DNA of 64,000 nucleotides from Pseudomonas sp. MWU13-2105 (lineage in GTDB: Bacteria; Pseudomonadota; Gammaproteobacteria; Pseudomonadales; Pseudomonadaceae), in the NCBI RefSeq assembly GCF_023242315.1, contig NZ_JALLIY010000002.1, positions 392,586 through 456,585 on the forward strand, read 5' to 3'. The translations under genes were made by a program, and so were the position numbers. This document shows positions 1 through 8,790 of this stretch, piece by piece (position 1 is the stretch's first letter; every line of letters begins with the position of its first letter). The notes under the pieces are model-generated. The model was not told where the DNA came from. It did not search any database and worked only from the letters and a program-made list of their open reading frames with translations.

Positions 1-242
1 TCGACAAGGCTTGGACCGCCGCGTCGTTCGGCTTGGCTACGCAGAAGTGGAACGAGATCCTCGAGAATGGGCAGGTCGCCCAACTGGCGCATCGTCCTCG
101 ACTTGTCGCGGTCGGCGGTGGCTACCCAATCATTCTCAATGCTGAGGTCGTCGGAGCAATCGGCATCTCGGGCGGTAACGCGCAACAGGATCATGATGCT
201 TGCGTCGTCGCTTTGAAAAGCCAGGGGTTCGAGCTGCAATAA
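1..242 (+). CDS. GlcG/HbpS-family heme-binding-like protein, C-terminal part (gene starts before window)
   Basis: The frame is open from base 3, so the gene is cut by the window edge and only about 79 C-terminal residues are seen. Visible features are a glycine-rich stretch (VAVGGGYPI), then VVGAIGISGG and the closing QDHDACVVAL, which match the end of the GlcG/HbpS fold. Members bind heme or small ligands and are often periplasmic or linked to glycolate or dehydrogenase operons; the exact role here is unknown. A TTG at 33 is internal, not a start. The stop is followed within about 25 bp by a transposase remnant on the other strand, so the downstream context has been rearranged. Confidence 0.75.
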   Translation, partial: DKAWTAASFGLATQKWNEILENGQVAQLAHRPRLVAVGGGYPIILNAEVVGAIGISGGNAQQDHDACVVALKSQGFELQ

Positions 243-264
243 GGGCTGGGCGCTGGTCTGGAGG

Positions 265-414
265 AATAATCTCTTCATCACTGATCCCGACATCGGCGGC
301 CAGCAGAATCTGTGCTTGTTTGATTCTGCGCGCCGCCTGTTTGCCGCCGCTCAATATTTTTGTCAGTTGCGCGGGCTCGGTTTCATCAGGATCTACCCGG
401 TAGTCTATGTTCAT
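265..414 (-). pseudogene. IS630-family transposase N-terminal remnant
   Basis: About 50 residues starting at an ATG (complement of 412-414) read like the N-terminal helix-turn-helix of IS630-type transposases: MNIDYRVD, then LSGGKQAARRIKQAQILLAA and ISDEEI. The similarity stops there. The frame then runs into the antisense of the upstream gene, so the catalytic DDE domain is missing. No second IS end or terminal repeat was found nearby. It is a decayed fragment and is not expected to be functional. The family call rests on pattern recognition of the N-terminal domain only. Confidence 0.6.
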
Positions 415-614
415 TGTCGAGCCCTCGTCCTCACCCCATCACACCTCAGCGGGATTAGACGAGCGCCCACTTGATTGAAGTGGCGCATGCTGCGTTGGGT
501 TTCAGACTACTCAGCCAGCCGTGCAAGCATGAAGAGCAATTTCCATTAGCAACCACCGCTCTCGGTGGCTGTTGTTCCAGCACTCGGTCATGCCGCTCAG
601 GTGCTGGCTTGTTC

Positions 615-2555
615 TCAAGTGCGGAATTGGCTGACCATTTCCTGCAACTCGTGGCCCAGCCTGGCCAGTTCGACACTGGAGGCCGCCGTTTCCTCGCTGG
701 CACCCGCGGTTTGCTCGGAGATGTCGCGCACGTTGAGCAAGCTGCGATGGATCTCCTCGGCCACGGCACTCTGCTGCTCGGCGGAGGCGGAAATCTGCTG
801 GTTCATCGATTGGATCGTCGACACCGTGCGGGTGATGCTTTCCAGCGATGTCACGGCGCGACGGGTCAAGTCGACGCTGTTATCCGTCAGGACACGACTG
901 CTTTCCATGACCGCCGAGACTTTCTGGGTACCGCTTTGCAGGCCGGCGATCAGCCCCTCGATTTCTTCGGTGGATTTTTGCGTGCGCTGGGCCAGGCTTC
1001 GGACTTCGTCGGCCACGACCGCAAAGCCGCGTCCGGCTTCACCGGCTCGCGCGGCCTCAATGGCCGCATTGAGTGCCAGCAGGTTGGTTTGTTCAGCCAC
1101 GGCTTTGATCACGTCGAGCACGCCGCCGATTTTTTCGCTTTCCAACTCCAGAAGATTCATCGCTTCGGTGGAGTTGCCGACTTCGATGGCCAGTAACTCA
1201 ATTTGATCGATCGCTTCACCGACCACTTTTTCACCGGCGCGCGCTTCTGTATCCGCAGCCGCGGCGGCATTTGAGGCTTCTTCGGTATTGCGTGCCACTT
1301 CTTGGACGGTGGCGGCCATTTCGTTCATGGCGGTCGCGACCTGATCCGTCTCGACTCTTTGGCTGTTCACGTTCGCGCTGGTCTGCTCGGTAACAGCTGA
1401 CAACTCTTCCGCTGCGCTGGCAATCTGGGTGACGCCCAGGCTGATGCCTTCGATCAGCTTGCGCAGGCTCACCGTCATGTATTGCATGCTGCGCTGCAAT
1501 TGGCCCAGCTCGTCACGTCGCGCGGTCTTGATATCGTGGCTGAGATCCCCGCCCGCGATACGCTCCGCGACTTTCAGGGTTTCCAGCAGCGGATGGACGA
1601 TCTGCCCGGTGATAAACCAGGCCGCGAGGATGCCCAGGGCTAATGCCAGCAGTGTGCTGATCATCAGCAATTGGCGGGCACTTTCCGCCTCGCTATCCCG
1701 CGTCTGGCTCTGGTTGTCCATGAGCTTCTGGCTAAGGTCTTCAAGCCTGACGCCCAACGCCGCCATCTGATCGAGCGTTTCCAGGCTGGTGTGTACTTGC
1801 GCGGCATAGTTCTGCACATCCTTACGGTACTGTTGCAGCAGGTGTTCCGCTTGCGTCAGGATGCCTTGTTGTTGAGCGGCGGCGGCGCGAACCTTGAGCA
1901 GTTCGCTGGTGATCTGGTCGATACTGGCCAGGGCGCCTTGCTCTTTGCTCGGATCATTGCTGTAGATGAAACCGTACACCACGATGCGCGCCTGCTGGAT
2001 ATGTACGGCGAGCAAGCTAGTGGCTTGAAACTGGCTCAGACGCAGATGTTCGTCTTGTCCTTCAACCGCTGGGGCGTTAACGAGATCCTGGGTGGCTTCA
2101 TTGAGCGCGTCGGTGATTTGCGCTGCGCTCTGTACCAACTTCGCGAGCGAGGCTTCACGCTCTTTGAAGGTTTGCTCAAGCGTGTTGAAGTGGGTCCGAT
2201 AGTCCCCGACGATGCGGCCTTGTTCCTCGATAAGCTGCAGGTCTGCCGGAATACTCAGTGCGCCACTCAGGGACCGCTGACGCTCCTGGATACGGTCCAG
2301 TACGAGTGACACGGCTGCGCTGTTCTGTTCGTTACGATCAGCCAGGTAGCGTAGACGTTTGGCGCGCAAATCGTTGGTCAGGGAACTCAAGGTGCCGATG
2401 GCACTGATCTTGTTGCTGCGTTCGATCATGTTGGCGGTGCTGTGCCAGCCGGTCAGCGCAATCAGCAAAGTCATCAACAACAGCAGGCCGAAGCCCAAGG
2501 CAAGCTTGGCGTTGACACCGATATTACTCAGGGCCTGGCTGAAACTTCTGAACAT
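615..2555 (-). CDS. Methyl-accepting chemotaxis protein with a long periplasmic helical sensor domain
   Basis: The 646-residue inner-membrane chemoreceptor relays ligand binding to CheA/CheW. Order: TM1 at about 17-37 ([20 protein letters not shown]); a roughly 260-residue, almost entirely helical periplasmic region; TM2 at about 300-320; a HAMP domain; then the cytoplasmic signalling hairpin with the conserved tip [20 protein letters not shown] near residue 515. The length and helical character of the sensor fit the HBM (helical bimodular) class, whose known Pseudomonas members sense organic acids; the ligand here is not predictable. There is no C-terminal CheR-binding pentapeptide. AAGGAAAGATA precedes the ATG as ribosome site. 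The gene stands alone, with no che genes next to it. Confidence 0.93.
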   Translation of the reverse strand: MFRSFSQALSNIGVNAKLALGFGLLLLMTLLIALTGWHSTANMIERSNKISAIGTLSSLTNDLRAKRLRYLADRNEQNSAAVSLVLDRIQERQRSLSGALSIPADLQLIEEQGRIVGDYRTHFNTLEQTFKEREASLAKLVQSAAQITDALNEATQDLVNAPAVEGQDEHLRLSQFQATSLLAVHIQQARIVVYGFIYSNDPSKEQGALASIDQITSELLKVRAAAAQQQGILTQAEHLLQQYRKDVQNYAAQVHTSLETLDQMAALGVRLEDLSQKLMDNQSQTRDSEAESARQLLMISTLLALALGILAAWFITGQIVHPLLETLKVAERIAGGDLSHDIKTARRDELGQLQRSMQYMTVSLRKLIEGISLGVTQIASAAEELSAVTEQTSANVNSQRVETDQVATAMNEMAATVQEVARNTEEASNAAAAADTEARAGEKVVGEAIDQIELLAIEVGNSTEAMNLLELESEKIGGVLDVIKAVAEQTNLLALNAAIEAARAGEAGRGFAVVADEVRSLAQRTQKSTEEIEGLIAGLQSGTQKVSAVMESSRVLTDNSVDLTRRAVTSLESITRTVSTIQSMNQQISASAEQQSAVAEEIHRSLLNVRDISEQTAGASEETAASSVELARLGHELQEMVSQFRT

Positions 2556-2893
2556 TATCTTTCCTTAAAGTGCTGCGAACTTGCTGGCACAGGCCGTGTT
2601 TGGTTGAAGCGGGGCAATATAAGCCATACCCCGGGGGAACTGCAGGGGGATGGGGAGCGACTTTAGTCGGCTAGGCAGATCGAGGATTTGCTCGCACTGC
2701 CGGCCCTGTTTGCATTCCGGGTCTGGTGTTCCGTGGGTGGCGAGCACCATCAAGGGTGGGCAAGGTAGGTGGGGGGCGAAGGCAAAATTCTCACGGCTTG
2801 CCACATCGGCCACGCCATTGTGGTCGGCCCGCAGTGTTCTTTCAGGAAGGGGGCAGTTTTCCGCGCTGGAAAGTTCGCTTTGCCAGAAACGCA
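2556..2893. other. Intergenic stretch without a recognised gene
   Basis: About 340 bp separate the chemoreceptor start from the tRNA terminator. Small open frames occur on both strands but have no recognisable motifs or convincing ribosome sites. The chemoreceptor promoter must lie here; TATATT (on the minus strand near 2620) is a possible -10 but lacks a good -35 partner. Nothing else was identified. Confidence 0.5.
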
Positions 2894-2917
2894 AAAGCCG
2901 CGCACTGCGCGGCTTTC
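2894..2917 (-). terminator. Rho-independent terminator of the tRNA gene
   Basis: Read on the minus strand, AAAGCCGCGC-AGT-GCGCGGCTTTT forms a near-perfect GC-rich hairpin ending in a T run. It lies directly after the tRNA 3' end. Confidence 0.85.
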
Positions 2918-2922
2918 AAAGG

Positions 2923-2999
2923 TGGTGGGCCCACACGGACTTGAACCGTGGACCAAAGGATTATGAGTCCTCTGCTCTAACCAACTGAGCTATAGGCCC
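2923..2999 (-). tRNA. tRNA with CAU anticodon, probably tRNA-Ile2 (lysidine type) rather than elongator Met
   Basis: The 77-nt cloverleaf includes an encoded CCA (2923-2925). The acceptor is GGGCCTA paired with TGGGCCC, the T-arm contains GGTTCAAGT, and the anticodon CAT lies at 2963-2965 in a CTCATAA loop. CAT tRNAs can be initiator Met, elongator Met or Ile2. The first pair is G-C, so it is not an initiator. The acceptor carries C4-G69 and C5-G68, which are known TilS recognition pairs in E. coli tRNA-Ile2 and are absent from E. coli elongator Met. I therefore favour Ile2 decoding AUA after lysidine modification. It lies between the chemoreceptor and rmcA. Confidence 0.9.
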
Positions 3000-3014
3000 T
3001 CAGTAGGCCGCGAA

Positions 3015-6000
3015 TTATAGCGATGGTTTCTCGCGGGGGCTATCCGAAAACTCCGAAAGCCGCATATGAAGAAAGGTTGCGGCAAATTCCTCGGCCTGTA
3101 GCGGCAGGCTGACGATGTAGCCCTGGATCTGTTCGCAGCCCTCGGCGGCCAGGAACGCCTGCTGTGCCTGGTTCTCCACACCCTCGGCAATCACTGTGAA
3201 CTGCATGCTGCGGCCCAGGGCGATGATGGCACGGACGATAGCGACATCGTGGGGATCATCCGGTAGGCCGCGCACGAACGACTGGTCGATTTTCAGCACA
3301 TCCAATGGCAGGCGCTTGAGGTAGCTCAGTGACGAATAGCCGGTACCGAAGTCATCAATGGCCAGTTGCACTCCCAGGCGCTTGAGCTGATGCAGAACCT
3401 CCAGGGCTTCCTCGGCCTGGCTCATGATGAAGTTTTCGGTGATCTCCAACTGCAGGCAACCCGGCTCCAGCCGGTAGTCCCTGAGCAACTGCTCGATCCG
3501 CGCGAGCAGGTTCGGCTGGCGCAACTGCGCGCCGGCGAGGTTGACCGAGAGCGGGCCGAAGTCGCCATGGGTCCTGTTCCAGCGCTGCATCTGCCGGCAG
3601 GCGCGCTCCAGTACCCAATCGCCAATCTGCAGGATCATGCCGTTCTCTTCGGCCAGTGGAATGAAATGCTCCGGTGGCACCTCGCCAAGGGTCGGATGCT
3701 GCCAGCGAATCAAGGCTTCGGCCCCCACCAGGTGGCCGCTGTCGAGACTGATCTTGGGCTGGTAGAGCAGGTGCAGTTCCTCGCGCTCGATGGCCCGGCG
3801 CAATTCGTGTTCCAGGGCTACGCGTTCGCTGGCCTGGGCCGTCAGGTCGCGGGTGTAGCTTTCCACCCGGTTGCGGCCCTTGGCCTTGGAGCGGTACATC
3901 GCCGCGTCGGCGTTCTTGACCAGGGTGGCGACGTCACTGCCGTCCTTGGGGTAGAGGCTGGTGCCGATGCTGGCACTGATGAAGAACTCGTGCTCACCAG
4001 CCTGGAACGGCGCACTGAAGCAACCCAGCAGTTTGTTGGCCAGGTGCGTGGCATCGCTGGCCTGCTGCAGGCCCGGCAGCAGGATGATGAACTCGTCGCC
4101 GCCCAGGCGGGCCACGGTGTCTATGTCTCGCAGCTGTTCCTTGAGCCTGATGGCAATGCCCTTGAGCAACAGGTCGCCGACCGGATGCCCAAGGCTGTCG
4201 TTGATGTGTTTGAAACGGTCAAGGTCGAGAAACAGCACCGCGCCCTGGCCGCCGTTCTCGGCCTGGTTGTTCAGGGCGGCCAGCAAGCGGCTTTCGAACA
4301 GGGTACGGTTGGGTAGTCCGGTCAACGGGTCGTGGTGGGCCTGGTAGTCCAGACGCGCCTGGGCATGTTTCAGGCTGGAGATGTCGGCGAACACGGCGAC
4401 GAAGTGGGTGATGATGTTATCGCGGTTACGTACGGCGCTGATGGTCAGCCAGCTGGGGTAGAGCTCGCCATTCTTGCGCCGGTTGCAGATCTCGCCTTGC
4501 CAATGGCCTTCGGCGGTCAATTGGTGCCACATGGCGGCATAGAAGGCGCTGTCATGCTGGCCAGAAGCAAGCAGGCGTGGGGTGTGGCCGAGGGCTTCGG
4601 TTTCGCTGTAGCCGGTGATTTCGCTGAAGGCCCGATTGACTGCGCTGATGTGTTGCTGGGTGTCGGTGATCAGTACGCCTTCGGCGGTGCTTTCGAAGAC
4701 GGTGGCGGCCTGTTGCAGCTTTTCCTGCATGACGTGGCGTTCGGTGATGTCCCGGGCGATGGTCAGCATGCAGTCCTCGCCGCCGATCGGTAGCGGCCGG
4801 CTGGAGAGTTCGCACAGGCGGATCTGCCCGTCGTTGCGACGGATATGGCAACTGAAGTCGCGGACGAAACCATCGCGCTGCAGTAGTTCGAGCATGTGCT
4901 TGCGTTCGTTCAGGTTGACCCAGATGCCCAGGTCCTGGGTAGAACGGTCCAGCGAGGTGGCGGCGTTGTAGCCGGTAAGGCGGCTGAAGCCTTCGTTGAC
5001 TTCCAGCAGCAGGCCATCGCTTTGCCGGCTCAGCAGCAAGCCATCGGGGGAGGCATGGAAGGCCTTGGCGAACTTTTCTTCGGAGGTCTGCAGTTGCTGC
5101 TGGGTTTGCTTGAGCTGGCTGATATCCCTGACCACCACCACCAGGGCCGGGGTGGTGTCGAGCTCGAAGGGCTCGGCGGAGATCAACCCGGTAAACAATT
5201 GGCCATTGCTGCGTCTGAAGGGCATTTCCAGGTTGCGGATACTGCCGCCCTGCAAGCGTTGCAACAGTCCCGCGCCGACACCGTCGATGCCCCATATGTT
5301 GAGTTCTGTGGCGGTATGCCCGATCACCTCGCGGCCCTGCAGGCCGATCTGTTCCTCGAAGGCTTTGTTGACTTCCAGCAGGCAGCCGTCGGACAGGCGG
5401 GCGATGACCAGGATGTCCGGGCATTGCCGGAAGACCGAGGCGAACTTTTGCTCGGACAGGCGCAATGCCTCTTCGGTGCGTTTGATTTCGCTGATGTCGA
5501 TCATCAGCCCGCGAATGAGCGGTTCATGGTCATGTTCGATCAGGCTGACCAGATCGCGCACCCAGAGTGTGCGGCCATCGGCGCTGATCACCCGATAGTC
5601 GAGCGTGTGGTCGCGGCCTTCGAAGATTTCCGTATCGCAGAAAGCCTGGGCGCGGGTCAGATCGGCGGGATGGGTGATGCTGCGCCAGAAGCCGGGGATC
5701 AGCCAATGGGCCAGCGGATAGCCGAGCAAAGCTTCGGCGTGGGGCGAGACATAGGTGTAGGTGTAGTCCAGGCGCGCCTCCCAGGCGATGGCCGAAAGGC
5801 TCTCCACCAGGCCGCGATAATGGTATTCGCTGCTGCGCAGTTCCTGTTCGAGAGCCACGCGCCGGGAGATTTCCGAACTCAGCCGACGGTTGATGCGGAT
5901 GACCACCACCAGCACGCTGACCAGCAGCAGGAAACCAGGCAGGCCGTAGAGCAGCAGGTCGCTCCAGAACGTGGGATTGATCAGGACGTTGCCTACCCAG

Positions 6001-6755
6001 CGTTTCTGGATCGCCTCGGTCTCGGCGACGCTCATGTCGGCCAACACTTTGTCGAGAATCCCCACGAGGATTTTCTGATCTCGCGGCACGGCCATGGCCA
6101 ATTGATAGCGATAGGGTGTTTCGCCGCTGACGTAGAGCCCTTCGAGCTTGAGCTGGCGCAGGCTCCAGACGCTCGAGGCAAGATCGCCGACGACAGCGTC
6201 GACTTCGTCGGTGGCCAGGGCCTGCAGGGCCGAACTGACGTTGGGCAGGGCCACGAGGTTGAGGTCCGGGTGATGGCTGCGTAACAGCTCGTGGGGCGCG
6301 TAGTTCTCCACCACGGCGATCTTCAAGCCATACAGCTCTTTCATGTTATGGGGTTTGGCACCGCCTTCGTGGGCCAGGATAACAATCGGAAAGTCCAGGT
6401 AAGGACGGGTAAAGGACAGGTAGGTCTGGCGTTCCGGGGTCGACATGATGCCGGGTAGCAGGTCGACCTGGCCGGCCTTGGCCATTTGCAGCACCTCGGT
6501 CCAGCTCACTGGCTCGATGGGGCTGAGCTTGATGTCCAGGCGGTCTTCGATCAGGTGGATGTAATCGGCCGCCAGTCCCTGGTAGGCGCCGCCTTCGCCC
6601 CTGAACTCGAAGGGCGGCCACGAGGCATCGACACCCAGGCGCAGCTGCGGGTGGGCTTTCAGCCAGTCACGTTCATCATCGGTGAGATTCAACGCGCCAG
6701 CCGTTGCGGTCCAGGTAAGCAGCGACAACAGAAGCAGGGCCGTCAGTCTGGGCAT
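3015..6755 (-). CDS. rmcA: RmcA-like c-di-GMP enzyme: periplasmic SBP domain, PAS array, GGDEF, EAL
   Basis: This 1246-residue membrane protein has the same length class, architecture and position (next to rpoD) as P. aeruginosa RmcA (PA0575). Order: signal peptide (1-20), periplasmic SBP_bac_3 domain (about 30-255), one TM (about 265-290), four PAS-type domains (about 308-800), GGDEF, EAL. The GGDEF signature (RLGGDEFIILL) is intact, with an upstream inhibitory RDID five residues before it. The EAL signature (AEALIRWQHP) and loop DDFGTGYSSLSYL are also intact. P. aeruginosa RmcA acts mainly as a phosphodiesterase tied to redox and phenazine sensing; that activity is inferred here. It is transcribed alone, with the rpoD terminator lying upstream. 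Confidence 0.93.
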   Translation of the reverse strand: MPRLTALLLLSLLTWTATAGALNLTDDERDWLKAHPQLRLGVDASWPPFEFRGEGGAYQGLAADYIHLIEDRLDIKLSPIEPVSWTEVLQMAKAGQVDLLPGIMSTPERQTYLSFTRPYLDFPIVILAHEGGAKPHNMKELYGLKIAVVENYAPHELLRSHHPDLNLVALPNVSSALQALATDEVDAVVGDLASSVWSLRQLKLEGLYVSGETPYRYQLAMAVPRDQKILVGILDKVLADMSVAETEAIQKRWVGNVLINPTFWSDLLLYGLPGFLLLVSVLVVVIRINRRLSSEISRRVALEQELRSSEYHYRGLVESLSAIAWEARLDYTYTYVSPHAEALLGYPLAHWLIPGFWRSITHPADLTRAQAFCDTEIFEGRDHTLDYRVISADGRTLWVRDLVSLIEHDHEPLIRGLMIDISEIKRTEEALRLSEQKFASVFRQCPDILVIARLSDGCLLEVNKAFEEQIGLQGREVIGHTATELNIWGIDGVGAGLLQRLQGGSIRNLEMPFRRSNGQLFTGLISAEPFELDTTPALVVVVRDISQLKQTQQQLQTSEEKFAKAFHASPDGLLLSRQSDGLLLEVNEGFSRLTGYNAATSLDRSTQDLGIWVNLNERKHMLELLQRDGFVRDFSCHIRRNDGQIRLCELSSRPLPIGGEDCMLTIARDITERHVMQEKLQQAATVFESTAEGVLITDTQQHISAVNRAFSEITGYSETEALGHTPRLLASGQHDSAFYAAMWHQLTAEGHWQGEICNRRKNGELYPSWLTISAVRNRDNIITHFVAVFADISSLKHAQARLDYQAHHDPLTGLPNRTLFESRLLAALNNQAENGGQGAVLFLDLDRFKHINDSLGHPVGDLLLKGIAIRLKEQLRDIDTVARLGGDEFIILLPGLQQASDATHLANKLLGCFSAPFQAGEHEFFISASIGTSLYPKDGSDVATLVKNADAAMYRSKAKGRNRVESYTRDLTAQASERVALEHELRRAIEREELHLLYQPKISLDSGHLVGAEALIRWQHPTLGEVPPEHFIPLAEENGMILQIGDWVLERACRQMQRWNRTHGDFGPLSVNLAGAQLRQPNLLARIEQLLRDYRLEPGCLQLEITENFIMSQAEEALEVLHQLKRLGVQLAIDDFGTGYSSLSYLKRLPLDVLKIDQSFVRGLPDDPHDVAIVRAIIALGRSMQFTVIAEGVENQAQQAFLAAEGCEQIQGYIVSLPLQAEEFAATFLHMRLSEFSDSPREKPSL

Positions 6756-6846
6756 AACGGTCTCGTTATGGCTCGGAGGGATGATTCGAGTGTAGACGGG
6801 CGGCGCGCGGGTGGCGGATAGAGAGAGGGGGAATCTGCAGAAAGCA

Positions 6847-6871
6847 AAACCCCCGGCGAGCCGGGGGTTTT
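6847..6871 (-). terminator. rpoD terminator
   Basis: AAAACCCCCGGC-GAG-CCGGGGGTTTT forms a strong hairpin with a T tract just past the rpoD stop. Its near-perfect symmetry could let it act in both directions. Confidence 0.9.
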
Positions 6872-6875
6872 GGTA

Positions 6876-8723
6876 TCACTCGTCGAGGAACGAGCGTAGA
6901 TGCTCGCTTCGCGTCGGGTGGCGCAGCTTACGCAGCGCCTTGGCTTCGATCTGGCGAATCCGCTCACGGGTCACGTCGAACTGCTTACCGACTTCCTCAA
7001 GGGTGTGGTCGGTATTCATGTCGATGCCGAAGCGCATGCGCAGAACCTTGGCTTCACGGGCGGTGAGGCCGGAGAGTACTTCGCGAGTCGCTTCTTTAAG
7101 GCTCTCAACGGTGGCGACATCGATTGGCGACTGCATGGTCGAGTCTTCGATGAAGTCACCCAGATGGGAGTCTTCGTCATCACCGATCGGGGTTTCCATG
7201 GAGATCGGCTCTTTAGCGATCTTCAATACCTTGCGGATCTTGTCCTCAGGCATTTCCATGCGTTCGCCCAGCTCTTCCGGGGTCGGTTCGCGACCCATTT
7301 CCTGCAACATCTGCCGGGAAATACGGTTGAGCTTGTTGATGGTCTCGATCATGTGCACCGGAATACGGATGGTGCGGGCCTGGTCGGCGATCGAGCGAGT
7401 GATCGCCTGACGGATCCACCAGGTGGCATAGGTCGAGAACTTGTAGCCGCGACGGTATTCGAACTTGTCCACCGCCTTCATCAGGCCGATGTTGCCTTCC
7501 TGGATCAGGTCGAGGAATTGCAAGCCACGGTTGGTGTACTTCTTGGCGATGGAGATCACCAGACGCAAGTTCGCTTCAACCATCTCTTTCTTCGCGCGGC
7601 GGGCCTTGGCCTCACCGATCGACATGCGACGGTTGATGTCCTTGATCTCGGCGATGGTCAGGCCGGTTTCGGTCTCGAGCGCGGTCAACTTCTGCTGGCA
7701 ACGGACGATATCGGCCTGTACGCGACCAATGGCTTCGGCGTACTTGCTCTTGCCTTTGGCCAGGGCATCGGTCCAGCTTTCGTCGACTTCGTTGCCCGGG
7801 AACTGGCGCAGGAAGTCGGCACGCGGCATGCGGGCATCACGCACGCACAGCTGCATGATGGCGCGTTCCTGCTGACGCAGGCGATCCAGGGCGCCACGAA
7901 CACGCTCGACCAGGCCTTCGAATTGCTTCGGTACCAGTTTGATCGGCATGAACAGCTCGGCCAGGGCCAACAGTTCGGCAATCGCCGCCTTGTTGTTGCG
8001 ACCGTGCTTTTTCAGGGCCTTGCGAGTGATCTCCATCTGCTCGGCCACGGCGCCGAAGCGCTGTGCGGCAATGACCGGATCGGGACCGCTTTCGGCTTCT
8101 TCTTCGTCGTCGCTGGCTTCGGCTTCTTCGTCGTCGGTGTCGTCGTCGGCTTTCACCGCCTTGGCATCGACAGGCGGCGGTACTTCGGCGGCCGGCGGCG
8201 CAATGCCATCGTCCGGGTCGATGTAGCCGCTCAGGACGTCGGACAGCCGACCGCCTTCGCTGGTAACACGATCGTATTCGCTGAGGATGTGATCAACCGT
8301 GCCAGGGAAGTGCGCAATTGCGCCCATCACTTCACGGATGCCCTCCTCGATACGCTTGGCGATTTCGATTTCGCCTTCACGTGTGAGCAGCTCTACCGTA
8401 CCCATTTCGCGCATGTACATGCGCACCGGGTCGGTAGTGCGACCGATGTCGGTTTCCACGGCCGCCAACGCAGCCGCTGCTTCTTCGGCAGCGGCTTCGT
8501 CGGTATCGGCTTCGGCCAACAAAAGGGCATCCGCATCCGGAGCACTCTCGAATACGTTGATCCCCATGTCGTTGATCATGCGGATGATGTCTTCCACCTG
8601 TTCCGGATCTGAAATATCCTCCGGCAGGTGGTCGTTGACCTCCGCGTAAGTCAGGTAACCCTGCTCACGACCACGGCTGATCAACTCTTTGAGGCGAGAC
8701 TGCTGTTGCGCTTTTCCGGACAT
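6876..8723 (-). CDS. rpoD: Primary sigma factor RpoD (sigma-70)
   Basis: The 615-residue housekeeping sigma factor directs RNA polymerase to -35/-10 promoters. Region 1.1 begins [20 protein letters not shown]. An acidic non-conserved region follows (run of D/E near 190-215). Region 2 carries [17 protein letters not shown] for -10 recognition and melting, and region 4.2 carries the helix-turn-helix [20 protein letters not shown]. It is the last gene of the macromolecular synthesis operon rpsU-dnaG-rpoD, 67 bp after dnaG, and ends in a strong terminator. Length and motifs are normal. Confidence 0.99.
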   Translation of the reverse strand: MSGKAQQQSRLKELISRGREQGYLTYAEVNDHLPEDISDPEQVEDIIRMINDMGINVFESAPDADALLLAEADTDEAAAEEAAAALAAVETDIGRTTDPVRMYMREMGTVELLTREGEIEIAKRIEEGIREVMGAIAHFPGTVDHILSEYDRVTSEGGRLSDVLSGYIDPDDGIAPPAAEVPPPVDAKAVKADDDTDDEEAEASDDEEEAESGPDPVIAAQRFGAVAEQMEITRKALKKHGRNNKAAIAELLALAELFMPIKLVPKQFEGLVERVRGALDRLRQQERAIMQLCVRDARMPRADFLRQFPGNEVDESWTDALAKGKSKYAEAIGRVQADIVRCQQKLTALETETGLTIAEIKDINRRMSIGEAKARRAKKEMVEANLRLVISIAKKYTNRGLQFLDLIQEGNIGLMKAVDKFEYRRGYKFSTYATWWIRQAITRSIADQARTIRIPVHMIETINKLNRISRQMLQEMGREPTPEELGERMEMPEDKIRKVLKIAKEPISMETPIGDDEDSHLGDFIEDSTMQSPIDVATVESLKEATREVLSGLTAREAKVLRMRFGIDMNTDHTLEEVGKQFDVTRERIRQIEAKALRKLRHPTRSEHLRSFLDE

Positions 8724-8790
8724 AACACCCTATCCACTGAAGGTCTTGGCGGGCAAAAAACAAGCCGAGGATTATACCCGAGCTATGACC

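Noticed and set aside
553..577. Hairpin CCACCG-AGAG-CGGTGG downstream of the chemoreceptor
   Set aside because: The stem is good but no T tract follows on the minus strand, so I did not call it a terminator.
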